64,000 bases of DNA from DATFQE01 sp963739085 (GTDB lineage: Bacteria; Actinomycetota; Thermoleophilia; Gaiellales; Gaiellaceae). Below the pieces are notes generated by a model that saw only the letters and a program-made list of their open reading frames with translations, did not search any database and was not told where the DNA came from. The stretch covers positions 1 to 64,000 of the forward strand of contig CAVTZA010000014.1 in the NCBI GenBank assembly GCA_963739085.1, given 5' to 3'. Of this stretch, positions 30,501 to 38,497 are shown piece after piece. The position numbers and the translations under genes were made by a program. Every line of letters starts with the position of its first letter. Within the stretch, counting starts at the first letter, position 1.

Positions 30501-30985
30501 AGGTGGTCACCGTCGGCGGCATCGTCGGCGCGATCAAGCAGCTGACGACGAAGAAGGGCGACCCGATGGTCTTCATGCGCCTCGACGACGTCACCGGGGG
30601 CGCCGAGGTGGTGGTCTTCAACTCCGTCTACGCGGCCGCGCGCGAGCTGATCGAGGCCGACCGCGTGCTCGTCGTGAAGGGCCGCGTCGACCACAAGCAG
30701 GAGGGCGAGACGAAGCTGCTCGCGATCGAGGTGTCGCCGTTCGAGGCGATCCCCGAGAGGCGTGAGGTGCGCCTGCGGGTCGACGCGCAGCTGGCGAAGG
30801 CGGGCGTGATCAGGGAGCTCGCGTCGGTGATCAGGGAGTTCCCGGGCGACGCGCCCGTCTACGTCGAGCTCGACACCTCGATCGGCCCGCGGCGGCTGGA
30901 GCTGGGGCCGAGCTTCTGCGTGGCGCCCTCACCCGATTTCTTCGCCGAGGTGAAGCATCTGCTCGGCGAGGCCGCCCTGGCCTGA
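27596..30985 (+). CDS. dnaE: DNA polymerase III subunit alpha (DnaE)
   Basis: This 1129-residue replicative polymerase has an N-terminal PHP domain (HLHVHSEYSILDGA, LTDHGSLAGAVELYREA, LIGCEVYV), a palm with the catalytic aspartates in MPDMDIDFAV and GPGRGSAAGSLAAYCL, thumb and fingers regions, a helix-hairpin-helix region (VEPPDVNCSRTDFAV; GLNAVKNVGEGAARAI) and a C-terminal OB fold (VTVGGIVGAIKQLTTKKGDP). The frame stays open far upstream, but the family start is the GTG at 27596, just before PSDFVHLHVHSEYS. The reading frame is intact over 3.4 kb. A perfect-stem terminator follows the TGA. Confidence 0.97.
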   Translation: MPSDFVHLHVHSEYSILDGACRIPALAARAAEFEMPAVGLTDHGSLAGAVELYREAAKQGVKPLIGCEVYVCDDRLAQTKGYAHLTLLAESNEGYGNLIKLSSAGYTEGYYYKPRVDWELLETHGKGLVALSGCLSGRVARALEENRAKDAQAELDRLVQVFGRDSVYVEIQNAGLAEQARINPFLVELARDANLPLVATGDVHYLMHEDARAHEALLCVQSGDSLKNPNRWKFDTDQFYFKTPAEMAADFADQPEAVRRTLEVAERLNVQIELGVLRLPKFPVPDGREAFDYLVELCEKGLEKRYGKVTPELTERLQFELKTIREMGFADYFLIVWDFIAFAKRNGVSVGPGRGSAAGSLAAYCLEITDVDPMHYGLLFERFLNPGRKSMPDMDIDFAVAGRDRVINYVADKYGRDRVAQIITFSTMMARAAVRDAGRVLEIPYGTVDKVAKLIPEGPKVYLDDCLKPSGELRKAYDADPLVKEIVDLAKPLEGLVRADSIHAAAVVIGDRPLTEYVPLQQKGADQEVVTQFPMGDVEALGLLKMDFLGLRNLDVIDKAVALVDGVDLQKIPLDDRKTYEMLARGEAAGVFQFESSGMREALKQVRPTEFEDLIALVALYRPGPMAYIPVYAKRKNGAEAVTFVDKRLEPITSPTYGICIYQEQYMEIAKELAGFSPAEADDLRKAISKKIHALMASLKEKFLEGAAANGLALEVAKQLWDDMEKAQDYSFNKSHAACYALIAYRTAYLRANHPHEYMAALISSVMNTKDKVPFYVNACHEMGIEVEPPDVNCSRTDFAVVEGKIRFGLNAVKNVGEGAARAIIAAREEGGEFASIWDFTERVDPAVANKRALESLVKCGALDSTGASRTAMLTALEDALSWGQRHLADRLSGQGSIFEVLGVETDEAAPKHHPTLPSIADDKTERLRWEKETLGLYVSEHPLEGIRDQLRRKTDCGLAEVERRRDGEVVTVGGIVGAIKQLTTKKGDPMVFMRLDDVTGGAEVVVFNSVYAAARELIEADRVLVVKGRVDHKQEGETKLLAIEVSPFEAIPERREVRLRVDAQLAKAGVIRELASVIREFPGDAPVYVELDTSIGPRRLELGPSFCVAPSPDFFAEVKHLLGEAALA

Positions 30986-30994
30986 TCGATTGGG

Positions 30995-31026
30995 ACTGCC
31001 CGGCGCCCGTCGGGGCGCCGGGCAGT
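30995..31026. terminator. Strong hairpin terminator between dnaE and the convergent surface-protein gene
   Basis: A perfect 14-base stem (arms 30995-31008 and 31013-31026) with a 4-base loop (GTCG) lies 9 bases after the dnaE stop and 9 bases before the end of the convergent gene. It is symmetrical, so it could act in both directions. It has no strong U-run on either strand. Confidence 0.75.
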
Positions 31027-31035
31027 CGCCTGGCT

Positions 31036-33880
31036 CTACGGCAGGATCCGCAGGAGCGCGAATTCGTCCGTAAAGCCGTTGACGGTGTCGCCCGCGGCCA
31101 CGATCCTGCCGTCGGGCTGGATGGCCACGTCCTGTCCGAGTTCCCCGCTCCCGTGGAAGTCGGCGGTCAGGATCCCGGCCGTGCCGAAGCTCCCGTCGAG
31201 CGTGCCGTCGCTCGTGTAGCGGGTGAGCGTGAAGTCGCCGAACGTGTCGCTCGTGTTCCGCCCGACCAGAACGATCCTGCCGTCGGCCTGGACGGCGACG
31301 TCCTCGGCGAAGTCGTCCCCGAAGTCGATGTCTCCCGAGACGTCGGTCGTCACGAGGTGGTCGCTGAGCGCGCCTCCGAACGTCGGATCGAGCGTGCCGT
31401 CCGCCTCGTAGCGGGTGACCGCGAAGTCGGACGTGTCCCCGTGGGACCTCGAGCGCCCGGCGGCGACGATCCGGCCGTCCGCCTGGATAGTGATGCCCCG
31501 GATCCCCTCCGAGCTGCCGAAGTCGGTGACGACCATGCCGCCGGCGAAGCTCGCGTCGAGGCTCTTGCCGTCGGGCTCGTAGCGGACGAGGGCGAAGTCG
31601 TCGCCGAACTCGACTTCTCCTGCCAGCACGATGCGGCCGTCGGGCTGCACGGCCACGTCCTGTCCGAGGTCGGTGTCGCTCCCGAGGTCGGTCCTGACCT
31701 TGCCTTGGTCGCCGAAGTCGGTGTCGAGAGTCCCGTCGTCGCGGAACCGGGCGACGGCGAAGTCGTTCTCGAATCCGAGCCCGACCCCCCTCGGTGTGTG
31801 GGCGTGTCCGGCCACGACGATCTTGCCGTCGGGCTGGATCGCGACCGAGTTCGCGACGTCGGCGCCCGACTCGGGAAGGCCGTCGCCGGAAATGTCGACG
31901 CCGAAGTCGGTCGTGACCGTGCCGTCGCCGCCGAACGTGTCGTCGGGCGTGCCGTCCGGGAGGTAGCGGGCGATCGCGAAGTCGGTGAAGTTCGTGCCGG
32001 TGCCAACTGCGCCCTTCCCGACGACAACGATCCTGTTCTCGGAGTCGATCGCGACGTCGAAGCCCGCGTCGCCGGCGCCGAAGCTCGTGGTCAGGAACCC
32101 GTCACCGCCGCCGAAACTCCCGTCCGGGAAGCCGTTCGACAGGTGGCGGGCGACGATGAAGTCGCCCGTCTTCGTCCCCGCGGTGACGATCGCCCCGTCG
32201 GGCTGGATCGCCACGGCCGCCGCCTCGCCCGTCGGCCCCGAGACCTTGCCCTGGTCGCCGAAGCTGGGGTCGAGGCCCGCCGGCGGTGGTGGGGTGACGC
32301 AGTCGACGGCGATGTCGGTGACGTCGGCGCCGTCGATCTCGCCGCTGCCGTTCGTGACCGTGCAGACCTGGCTCGGATTCGACGGCTGCGTGGACACGGC
32401 GACGTCGTAGGGCGCCCCGTCCGCCTTCGCGATCGGGACCTCGAACGGGCCGTTCGCGTCCACCGCAAACGGCGGGCCCAGGTCGGTCAGCATGAGGCCC
32501 GAGCCCTCCAGGCCGCTGACGGTTCCGCCGACGGTGAAGCTCTCCGGCTCGACCACGGTGTCGTCGTCGATGATCGTCAGCTCCGCCTCGCTCTGTTCTC
32601 CGAGCTCGGCGCACTGCGGGTTCGGAGAGCGTCACGTTCAGGGTCTCCGAGGACCTCAGGATCGAGGTCGTGCAGGATCGGGATCTCGACGAGCCGCGGT
32701 GAGGAGTCGCCGTCCGCGAAGGTCGACGATCAGTTGCTGACCTCGGAGTAGTCGACGCCGGCGTCGGCTGAGCCGGCGCTCGTCGTGAGCGCGGCGCTCG
32801 ACCGCGCCGACGCTGCCGCCCGTGAGCGACTGACGACGACTTCCGGCTGAGCGTCCGGGCCACTCGCCGATCGCGTAGTCCGGAGCGTCGAACTGCAGGG
32901 TTCCGCCCGCCGGGTCGGCGCCGCCCGGGCAGCTCGCGGGCACCGGCGCCTCGAGCGGAGGTTCCGGGAACGGTGGCTCGCCGCGCGGCCGGACGCCGCT
33001 CGTCTCGTGCAGGCCGAGCCTACGCTGCGGATCGCGGATGGACGCCTCGACGGCCGACTCGCGGCCCCGAATGTCGAGCGCGCTTGCCCGCATGAACACG
33101 TGCACGCCGTACAGCTCTCCCTCGTCGAGCGAGGAGATGTCGAGGTTCATGCGCACCGGCTGCGCGAGCTCGAAGAACGCTGTTCCAGGGGTGGTGTCGG
33201 GCTGGACGAAGTCGTCGTCGTCCCACAGCGGCGAGGGCGAGCCCGCGGACGTGAACGCGCGACCGACCAGGTCCGTTGAATGCCCCTTGAGCCGTGCCAT
33301 CCCGGCGGTCTCGAAGAAGTGGCCCTCGGCCGTGTACGCCCTCGCGTCGAACTCGACCGTCGCCTGGAGCAGCGCGCACCCCAGGTCGGGAGTGCACTCC
33401 CCCGGGAGAAGCCCGCCGTTGGCGTCGATCGCGTGCATCAGCGCCTTGGAGATGACGATCTCGTGGGTGGCGTCGCCACGCTGCTTCTGGAACGCCTGGT
33501 CCTGCTCGAGCGCCGAGAAGCCGCCGAGCGGACTTCCGTTCGTGAGCCGGTCGCCGATCGGAGCCTGGGCGAAGACCTCGAAGGTCTTCCCGCTCGCTGT
33601 CGAGGAGATGCGACCCGTGGCGATGCCGTCGAAGTCCGGCGGGACGTCGAACGTGAGCGGACCATGGTCGAAGAACTCCTGGAGCAGGCCGCCTTGCTGG
33701 ACGCCGCTCGTCCACGGTGAGCGAAGGCTCGTTGGCCCGGAACTCACCGAACGACCAGAATCGCACGGGGCGATCGTCCTGCGGTTGGCCCTGGCCGGTC
33801 GCTCCTCCGGCAAAGGCCGAAAGCATCGCGGCCGACGCTGACGAGCAGGAAGCAAGGCTTTGATGAGTCGTTTTCAACAT
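31036..33880 (-). CDS. Secreted Calx-beta/delta-60 repeat protein, frameshifted
   Basis: The ATG at 33880 follows a GGAGGG site and a weak signal-like N-terminus (MLKTTHQSLASCSS...). The first about 300 residues are a unique extracellular domain (FDHGPLTFDVPPDFDG, LDEGELYGVHVFMRASALDI). A Calx-beta-type domain comes next (FDAPDYAIGEW; LTIIDDDTVVEPESFTVGG). At least eight delta-60 repeats follow (AVAIQPDGAIVTAG; SVAIQPDGKIVVAGH; DVAVQPDGRIVLAG; RGITIQADGRIVAAG), forming a propeller-like array. Breaks near 33715 and between about 32850 and 32600 split it. Such proteins are surface-exposed and may bind calcium or mediate adhesion; the precise role is unknown. Confidence 0.68.
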
Positions 33881-33985
33881 GGCTTCATTCCCTCCGTGCC
33901 TAGTGGTAGTTCGGATTTCGAAGCTCGGCGGGAGGGCACGTCGGCGCTCTAGCTGGAAACCCCTACGGAGCGTCGGCGGAAGCCC

Positions 33986-33991
33986 TACGAT
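33986..33991 (+). promoter_or_regulatory. -10 box TACGAT for the PLP-enzyme gene
   Basis: TACGAT ends 9 bases before a GTG at 34001. That GTG becomes the natural start if one extra T at about 34013 is treated as an indel. Confidence 0.4.
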
Positions 33992-34000
33992 CCGGTCCTG

Positions 34001-35040
34001 GTGATCTCTGCCTAGCGAGCTCGAAGGCCTCTGGAGCCCGGAGCACCCCTACCTGAACACCGCCAGCTACGGCCTGCCGCCCGGCCCGGCCTACGAGGCG
34101 CTGCAGCAGGCGCTCGACGAGTGGCGGCACGGCCGCACGAGCTGGGAGGGGTGGACCGAGTCGGTCGGCCGCGCGCGGGCGAGCTTCGCCCGGCTCGTCG
34201 GCTGCCGCACCGACGGACGTGGCCGCCGGCGCCACGGTGTCCGAGCTCGTCGGGCTCGTGGCGGCCTCGCTGCCGGACCGTGCCCGAGTGCTCGCCCCGG
34301 ACGTCGAGTTCACGTCGAACCTCTTCCCCTGGCTCGCGCAGGGCCACCGCGGCGTCGAGGTGCGCACGACGCCGCTGCACCGGCTCGCGGACGGAGTCGA
34401 CGGGAACACCACGCTCGTGGCAGTCAGCGCCGTCCAGTCGTCGAACGGCGCCGTCGCCGACCTCGACGCCGTCGCGGAGGCCGCATCCGCGAGCGGCGCG
34501 ATGGTGCTCGTCGACGCGACCCAGGGCTGCGGCTGGCTCCCGCTCGATGCGAGCCGCTTCGACTTCCTCGTGACCCACACATACAAGTGGCTGATGTCCC
34601 CGCGCGGCGCGGCGCTGATGGCCGTGCGACCGGAGCGGCTCGAGGCGCTGACGCCCGTCCACGCCGGTTGGTGGGCCGGCGCGAGCCCGCCCGCTGACTA
34701 CTACGGACCGCCGCTCCGCCTGGCAGAGACCGCGCGACGGCTCGACACCTCGCCCGCGTGGTTCTCCTGGGTCGGCACCGCGCCGGCGCTCGAGCTGGTG
34801 GAGCGCATCGGCGTCGAGCGAATCTACGAGCACGACTTGGCGCTCGCGAACCGCTTCCGTGCGGGCATGGGGCTCGGGCCGAGCGACACGGCGATCGTGT
34901 CAGTGGACGTGGAGGGTGCGGCGGAGAAGCTCGAACGCGCCGGGATCCGGGCCGCGGTGCGCGCCGGCGGCCTCCGCCTCTCCTTCCATCTCTACAACAC
35001 GTCCGCCGACGTGGACGCGGCGCTCGACGCGCTCGCGTAG
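34001..35040 (+). CDS. Class V aminotransferase-like PLP enzyme, two frame breaks near the N-terminus
   Basis: The protein has about 345 residues when repaired. The fold-type I, class V pattern is clear: an N-terminal YLNTASYGLPP (substrate-side loop), ATVSELVGLVAASL, AVSAVQSSNGAVADLDAV, MVLVDATQGCGWLPLD (PLP-binding Asp and Gln region) and THTYKWLMSPRG with the Schiff-base Lys. A break near 34206 is certain. Removing one T near 34013 joins the GTG at 34001 to the conserved SELEGLWSPEHPYLN, so I place the start there. Relatives include kynureninase, cysteine desulfurase and isopenicillin-N epimerase, and I cannot choose between them. Its stop abuts that of the convergent ABM-like gene. Confidence 0.75.
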
Positions 35041-35346
35041 CTAGCCGGGGACGCGCCTTCCGAGCTCGACAGGAACCTCGTAGCAGGTCACGGACTGCAC
35101 CTCTCCGTCGACCGCCCTTAACGCGCGTTGCCGCAGCGTGGCGGCCCGCACCTCAGAGGTATCGACCGCGGCGCGGCTCTCCCAGATCGTGAGCGTCATC
35201 AGCGTCCCCTCGTCGTGATCGACGAGCACGTAGCCCTCCTCGAAGCCGTCGAGCTCTGACAGCTCGCGACCGGCCTCGCGGAAGCTCTCCACGGCATAGT
35301 CGAGGCGTTCGGGCTCGATCGCGTACCGGGCGAGGCGCGCGTGCAC
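35041..35346 (-). CDS. Small ABM-like (dimeric alpha+beta barrel) protein, 101 residues
   Basis: The sequence MHARLARYAIEPERLDYAVE..., GFEEGYVLVDHDEGTLMTLTIWES and a C-terminal YEVPVELG has the length and strand-helix order of antibiotic-biosynthesis-monooxygenase-like or EthD-like dimeric barrels (TLTIWES is typical). The GTG at 35346 is the start; the ECF-type promoter of the divergent sigma gene begins 4 bases away. It may be a small heme- or quinone-handling oxygenase, or a non-enzymatic member of the fold; the sequence alone does not decide. The stop touches that of the PLP-enzyme gene. Confidence 0.65.
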   Translation of the reverse strand: MHARLARYAIEPERLDYAVESFREAGRELSELDGFEEGYVLVDHDEGTLMTLTIWESRAAVDTSEVRAATLRQRALRAVDGEVQSVTCYEVPVELGRRVPG

Positions 35347-35349
35347 GTG

Positions 35350-35375
35350 GGAACCCTAACCCGCGAGCCGGTGTA
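35350..35375 (+). promoter_or_regulatory. Predicted ECF-type promoter upstream of the sigma factor gene
   Basis: GGAACC (35350-35355), 12 bases, then CCGGTGTA (35368-35375). The same two blocks at the same spacing occur at 36658-36683. GGAAC at -35 and a GT-rich -10 are typical of ECF sigma promoters, so this suggests autoregulation. Confidence 0.6.
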
Positions 35376-35386
35376 CAAGACGCAAA

Positions 35387-35944
35387 GTGGTGAGCCGACC
35401 ACTGACGGAATCCGATCTCGTCGAGCGTGCCCGGGCCGGGGACGCTCAGGCATACGAGGCGCTCGTACGAGAGCACCAGGGCATTGCATTCAGGACCGCG
35501 TACCTCATCACGGGCTCGGCGGCCGACGCCGAGGAATCGGCCCAGGACGGGTTCGTCAAGGCGTATCGGGCCCTGGGCCGCTTCCGGACGGGCGCGCCCT
35601 TTCGTCCGTGGGTGCTCGAGATCGTGGCGAACGAGGCCCGCAACCGCAGGCGTTCCGCCGGGCGTCGAACGGCGTTGGCGGTGCGCGCGGCGGGCGAGGC
35701 TCCCTCGGGGGACGCGGCTCCGTCCCCCGAGGGCGAGCTGCTCGCCTCGGAGGAGCGCGCGAGCCTGCTCGAGGCAGTCAACCGGCTGCGTGAGGACGAC
35801 CGGCTCGTGATCGGCTGCCGCTACTTCCTGGAGTTGTCCGAAGAGGAGACCGCCGGCGCGCTCCGCATCCGGCGCGGAACCGTCAAGTCGAGGCTCTCGC
35901 GCGCCCTGGAGCGATTGCGCGTCGAGCTGGGGGTGGAGGTATGA
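35387..35944 (+). CDS. ECF sigma factor (sigma-70 family)
   Basis: This 185-residue protein has sigma region 2 (AFRTAYLITGSAADAEESAQDGFVKAYRALGRF; APFRPWVLEIVANEARNRRR) and region 4 (LREDDRLVIGCRYFLELSEEETAGAL with the helix-turn-helix RRGTVKSRLSRALERLR), joined by an acidic linker, with no region 3. The start is one of two adjacent GTGs at 35387 and 35390. The TGA overlaps the ATG of the next gene (ATGA), a membrane protein that is the probable anti-sigma factor. An ECF-type motif precedes it, and a second copy precedes the secreted-protein gene at 36713, so that gene is the best candidate target. Confidence 0.9.
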   Translation: MVSRPLTESDLVERARAGDAQAYEALVREHQGIAFRTAYLITGSAADAEESAQDGFVKAYRALGRFRTGAPFRPWVLEIVANEARNRRRSAGRRTALAVRAAGEAPSGDAAPSPEGELLASEERASLLEAVNRLREDDRLVIGCRYFLELSEEETAGALRIRRGTVKSRLSRALERLRVELGVEV

Positions 35945-36657
35945 GCGAGCTCGAGCTGCAGCTGACGCGCCTGGGCCGGGAGCTGGACTTCCCGGCCGAA
36001 CGGGACCTGACGAGTGCGGTCATGCGCCGGCTGGCCGAGCCCACGGGAAGCGGCCTGTGGAGCCGGCGCACGCTGGTCGTGGCGCTTGCCGCGCTCGTCG
36101 TCGGGGTGGCAGCGGTTATGGCGGTGCCGCCTGCGCGCAGCGCCGTCCTCGACTGGCTCGGCATCGGCAGCGCCGAGATCCGCTTCGTGGACGAGCTGCC
36201 GGAAGTCGAGACGGTCAGGCTCGAGCCCGGGCAGCGGGTGTCGCTCGCGCGCGCACACCAGCTCGAGCCGGGACTGCTCGAACCGCATGTCGACGGTCTC
36301 GGCGCACCCGACGCCGTCTTCGTGCAGGACCTCCAGCCGGGGACACCCGTCACCTACGTCTGGGGCGAGCTCGATCGGCCACGGCTGCTGCTGACCCAGG
36401 TGCGCGGGCGCACGCACTTCGAGAAGCTCGTTCTCGGCGGCGCGAAGGGCGTCGTCGGGAGCGAGGTGAACGGCGCGGACGCCGCGTGGATCAAGGGCGA
36501 GCACGTCCTCTTCTACGAGAGCGGCCGGACCGGCGGAGCGCTCCCGAGCCGCCTGGCGAAGAGCACGCTCGTGTGGTCGCGCGGCCCTGTGACGCTGCGG
36601 CTCGAGGGCGACATGACCAAGGAGGAGGCCGAGCGCATCGCGCGCACGGTGCGCTGA
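35941..36657 (+). CDS. Putative membrane-anchored anti-sigma factor
   Basis: This 238-residue protein has a cytosolic segment of about 42 residues (SELELQLTRLGRELDFPAER), one membrane helix (TLVVALAALVVGVAAVMAV, about 44-63), then an extracytoplasmic domain (PARSAVLDWLGIGSAEIRFV... and a DUF4367-like VTLRLEGDMTKEEAERIARTV ending). The ATG overlaps the sigma-factor stop, so the two are translationally coupled, as expected for a cognate regulator pair. No zinc-binding HxxxCxxC motif is present, so it is not a ZAS-type anti-sigma factor. The assignment rests on context and topology. Confidence 0.72.
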   Translation: MSELELQLTRLGRELDFPAERDLTSAVMRRLAEPTGSGLWSRRTLVVALAALVVGVAAVMAVPPARSAVLDWLGIGSAEIRFVDELPEVETVRLEPGQRVSLARAHQLEPGLLEPHVDGLGAPDAVFVQDLQPGTPVTYVWGELDRPRLLLTQVRGRTHFEKLVLGGAKGVVGSEVNGADAAWIKGEHVLFYESGRTGGALPSRLAKSTLVWSRGPVTLRLEGDMTKEEAERIARTVR

Positions 36658-36683
36658 GGAACCGCGGGGGTCGCGCCGGTGTA
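36658..36683 (+). promoter_or_regulatory. Predicted ECF-type promoter of the secreted protein gene
   Basis: GGAACC (36658-36663), 12 bases, then CCGGTGTA (36676-36683), identical in both blocks and spacing to the motif before the sigma gene. A start about 7 bases downstream would leave a leader of some 23 bases with the GAGAGGAG site before the ATG at 36713. Confidence 0.6.
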
Positions 36684-36712
36684 GATGCGAAAACGACGAG
36701 AGGAGTTGCACC

Positions 36713-37222
36713 ATGCGCACGCTGCTCTTGGGCCTGGTCGCGGTCGCGGCGCTCGCGCTCGCCGGCACGGCGTCCGCCGGCGGCTGGGCCACGGCGGGGG
36801 TCAACCAGCCGCCCGACGACCCCACGGCGGGGTCGACCTGGGACGCGAAGATCACCATCCTTCAGCACGGGCAGACGCCGCTGGCCGGTGTGTCCCCGAC
36901 GCTGACGTTGATCGGGGAAGGCGGCAAGCGCGTGACCTTCCCCGCCAAGCCGACCGACGAGACGGGCGTGTACGCCGCGTCGGTGAAGTTCCCCTCGGCC
37001 GGCTCGTGGAGCTACGAGGTCTACGACGGTTTCACGCAGTACGGCGGCGCACAGCGGCACACGTTCGGAGCCATCGCCGTCGGCGCCGCCTCAGGGACGG
37101 GCTCGGGCTCGGACTTCCCGGCTGTGCAGGTGAGCCTGGGCGTGCTGCTCGCGCTCGGACTGGGGATCGCCCTGTTGGTCGGCATGCGGCGAATGCGGCC
37201 GCGGCCGGCGCCGCAGGTCTAG
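36713..37222 (+). CDS. Secreted/membrane-anchored Ig-like protein, probable ECF target
   Basis: This 169-residue protein has a signal peptide (residues 1-22, ending TASA), an Ig-like or FixH/YtkA-like beta domain (STWDAKITILQHGQTPLAGV, VTFPAKPTDETGVYAASVKF, GSWSYEVYDGF), a Gly/Ser linker and a C-terminal membrane helix (VQVSLGVLLALGLGIALLVGM) with a basic tail. The ATG is preceded by GAGAGGAG. It therefore faces the outside with one anchor. FixH/YtkA-like domains are linked to copper handling or to envelope stress; neither can be shown here. Its promoter motif matches that of the neighbouring ECF sigma gene. Confidence 0.75.
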   Translation: MRTLLLGLVAVAALALAGTASAGGWATAGVNQPPDDPTAGSTWDAKITILQHGQTPLAGVSPTLTLIGEGGKRVTFPAKPTDETGVYAASVKFPSAGSWSYEVYDGFTQYGGAQRHTFGAIAVGAASGTGSGSDFPAVQVSLGVLLALGLGIALLVGMRRMRPRPAPQV

Positions 37223-37231
37223 ACGCCTCGT

Positions 37232-37265
37232 GATTGTGGGGCGCCCTCCGCGGCGTCCCCACAAT
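37232..37265 (+). terminator. Hairpin terminator after the secreted protein gene
   Basis: Arms GATTGTGGGG-CGCC and GGCG-TCCCCACAATC pair with a single bulged base. The stem starts 9 bases after the stop at 37222. The 86 bases after it, before the next gene, are unusually AT-rich for this window and probably carry that gene's promoter. Confidence 0.65.
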
Positions 37266-37351
37266 CCTTACAAGTTTGAGCTCGCGTTTCTTTTCGATTT
37301 CACCCTTTGGGGGGAGATCCAGAGCGCGGCTCGAGCCGAACTAAGGGGCAC

Positions 37352-37555
37352 ATGGCGTCCATTGATCTCCAGATTCTCGAAGAGACCGAGTCCGAGCGGA
37401 TCGAGCGGTGGCGCGCTGAGGAGCTCGAGCGGGCGGGGTACGAGCCGCGCTCGGCTGCCAAGATCGCTGTGCGGCACGACATCGATCTTCATCTGGCAGT
37501 CGATCTCCTGAGTCGCGGGTGCTCGCCCGACCTCGCGCTGCAAATCCTGCTCTAG
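37352..37555 (+). CDS. Small acidic helical protein, 67 residues
   Basis: The ATG at 37352 is preceded by AAGGGG at good distance. The sequence MASIDLQILEETESERIERW, then ELERAGYEPRSAAKIAVRHDIDLHLAVDLLSRGCSPDLALQILL reads as three helices, with an amphipathic end containing one Cys. It has no membrane segment. The frame could begin earlier at 37307, but the ribosome site favours 37352. Codon use and the clear ribosome site support it as real. Function unknown. Confidence 0.65.
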   Translation: MASIDLQILEETESERIERWRAEELERAGYEPRSAAKIAVRHDIDLHLAVDLLSRGCSPDLALQILL

Positions 37556-37607
37556 CAACGCAGAGCACGAAGCAGGCGCGGGGGCGCGCGGGCAGAATCC
37601 CTGGCTC

Positions 37608-38486
37608 GTGACGCCGTTCGCATCGATCCCCTCGCCGCACTCAGGCGTCTTCGAGCTCGGCCCGCTGTCGCTCCACATGTACGGGCTGATGCTGCTGCTC
37701 GGGATCGCGGCGTGCATCGGGATCACGGGCCTACGCTGGACTCGGCGCGGGGGCGACTGGGACCTCGTGCTGCGCGTCGCGGTCTGGGGTGTCGCCTTCG
37801 GGATCGTCGGCGCCCGCCTCTACCACGTGGTCACGAGCTGGAACGAGGTCCCGGACGAGTGGTGGGGCGTCTTCGCCGTGTGGAAGGGCGGCCTCGGCGT
37901 GTGGGGCGGCATCCTGTTCGGCTGCATCGCCGGCGCCGTCGTCGTCAAGAAGTCGGGCGAGAGCGTTTGGGCTTTCATGGACGCCGTTGCGCCGGGCCTG
38001 CTGGTCGCCCAGGCGATCGGGCGCGTCGGCAACTGGTGGAATCAGGAGCTGTTCGGGAAGCCGACCGACCACTGGTGGGGGCTCGAGATCGACATCGAGC
38101 ACCGTCCGCCCGACTTCGCCGATGCCGCCACCTTCCATCCGACATTTCTCTACGAGGGCCTCTGGAACCTCTTCGCCGCCGGCGTGCTCCTGCTCGTCGA
38201 CCGCTTCTTCCGCATCCGCCCGCCTGCGCTGTTCGCGCTCTACGTCTCGCTCTACACGGCCTTCCGCATGTACGAGGAGACGCTCCGCATCGACAGCTCT
38301 CACGAGATCGCGGGCCAGCGCCTCAACTTCTGGGTCGCGCTCGTCCTGTTCGTGCTGTCGACGGCGTTCTTCGTCTGGTGGCAGATCATCCGGCCCTGGC
38401 GCGAACGGAGGCGTGCCACCCGCGAGCCTGCGGGCCGCGGGCCGGCGATGGCGATCCCCAAGAAGCGCGTCCGATCGCCCCGCTAG
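37608..38486 (+). CDS. lgt: Prolipoprotein diacylglyceryl transferase
   Basis: This 292-residue membrane enzyme transfers diacylglycerol from phosphatidylglycerol to the lipobox Cys of prelipoproteins. The Lgt signature GRVGNWWNQELFG (residues about 138-150) is present, as are SLHMYGLMLLLG at the N-terminus, VVTSWNEVPDEWWGVFAVWKGGLGVWGG (the essential Gly/Trp region) and HPTFLYEGLWN with the conserved Tyr-Glu. The start is the GTG at 37608. Substrates in this window include the lipoprotein at 63337 and the DUF3352 lipoprotein at 56004. A basic C-terminal tail of about 35 residues extends the usual length slightly. Confidence 0.93.
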   Translation: MTPFASIPSPHSGVFELGPLSLHMYGLMLLLGIAACIGITGLRWTRRGGDWDLVLRVAVWGVAFGIVGARLYHVVTSWNEVPDEWWGVFAVWKGGLGVWGGILFGCIAGAVVVKKSGESVWAFMDAVAPGLLVAQAIGRVGNWWNQELFGKPTDHWWGLEIDIEHRPPDFADAATFHPTFLYEGLWNLFAAGVLLLVDRFFRIRPPALFALYVSLYTAFRMYEETLRIDSSHEIAGQRLNFWVALVLFVLSTAFFVWWQIIRPWRERRRATREPAGRGPAMAIPKKRVRSPR

Positions 38487-38497
38487 CGTCTCGAGCA

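Noticed and set aside
31036..32300. CRISPR-like repeat array
   Set aside because: The repetition is at the protein level (delta-60 repeats); DNA copies vary and there are no uniform spacers.
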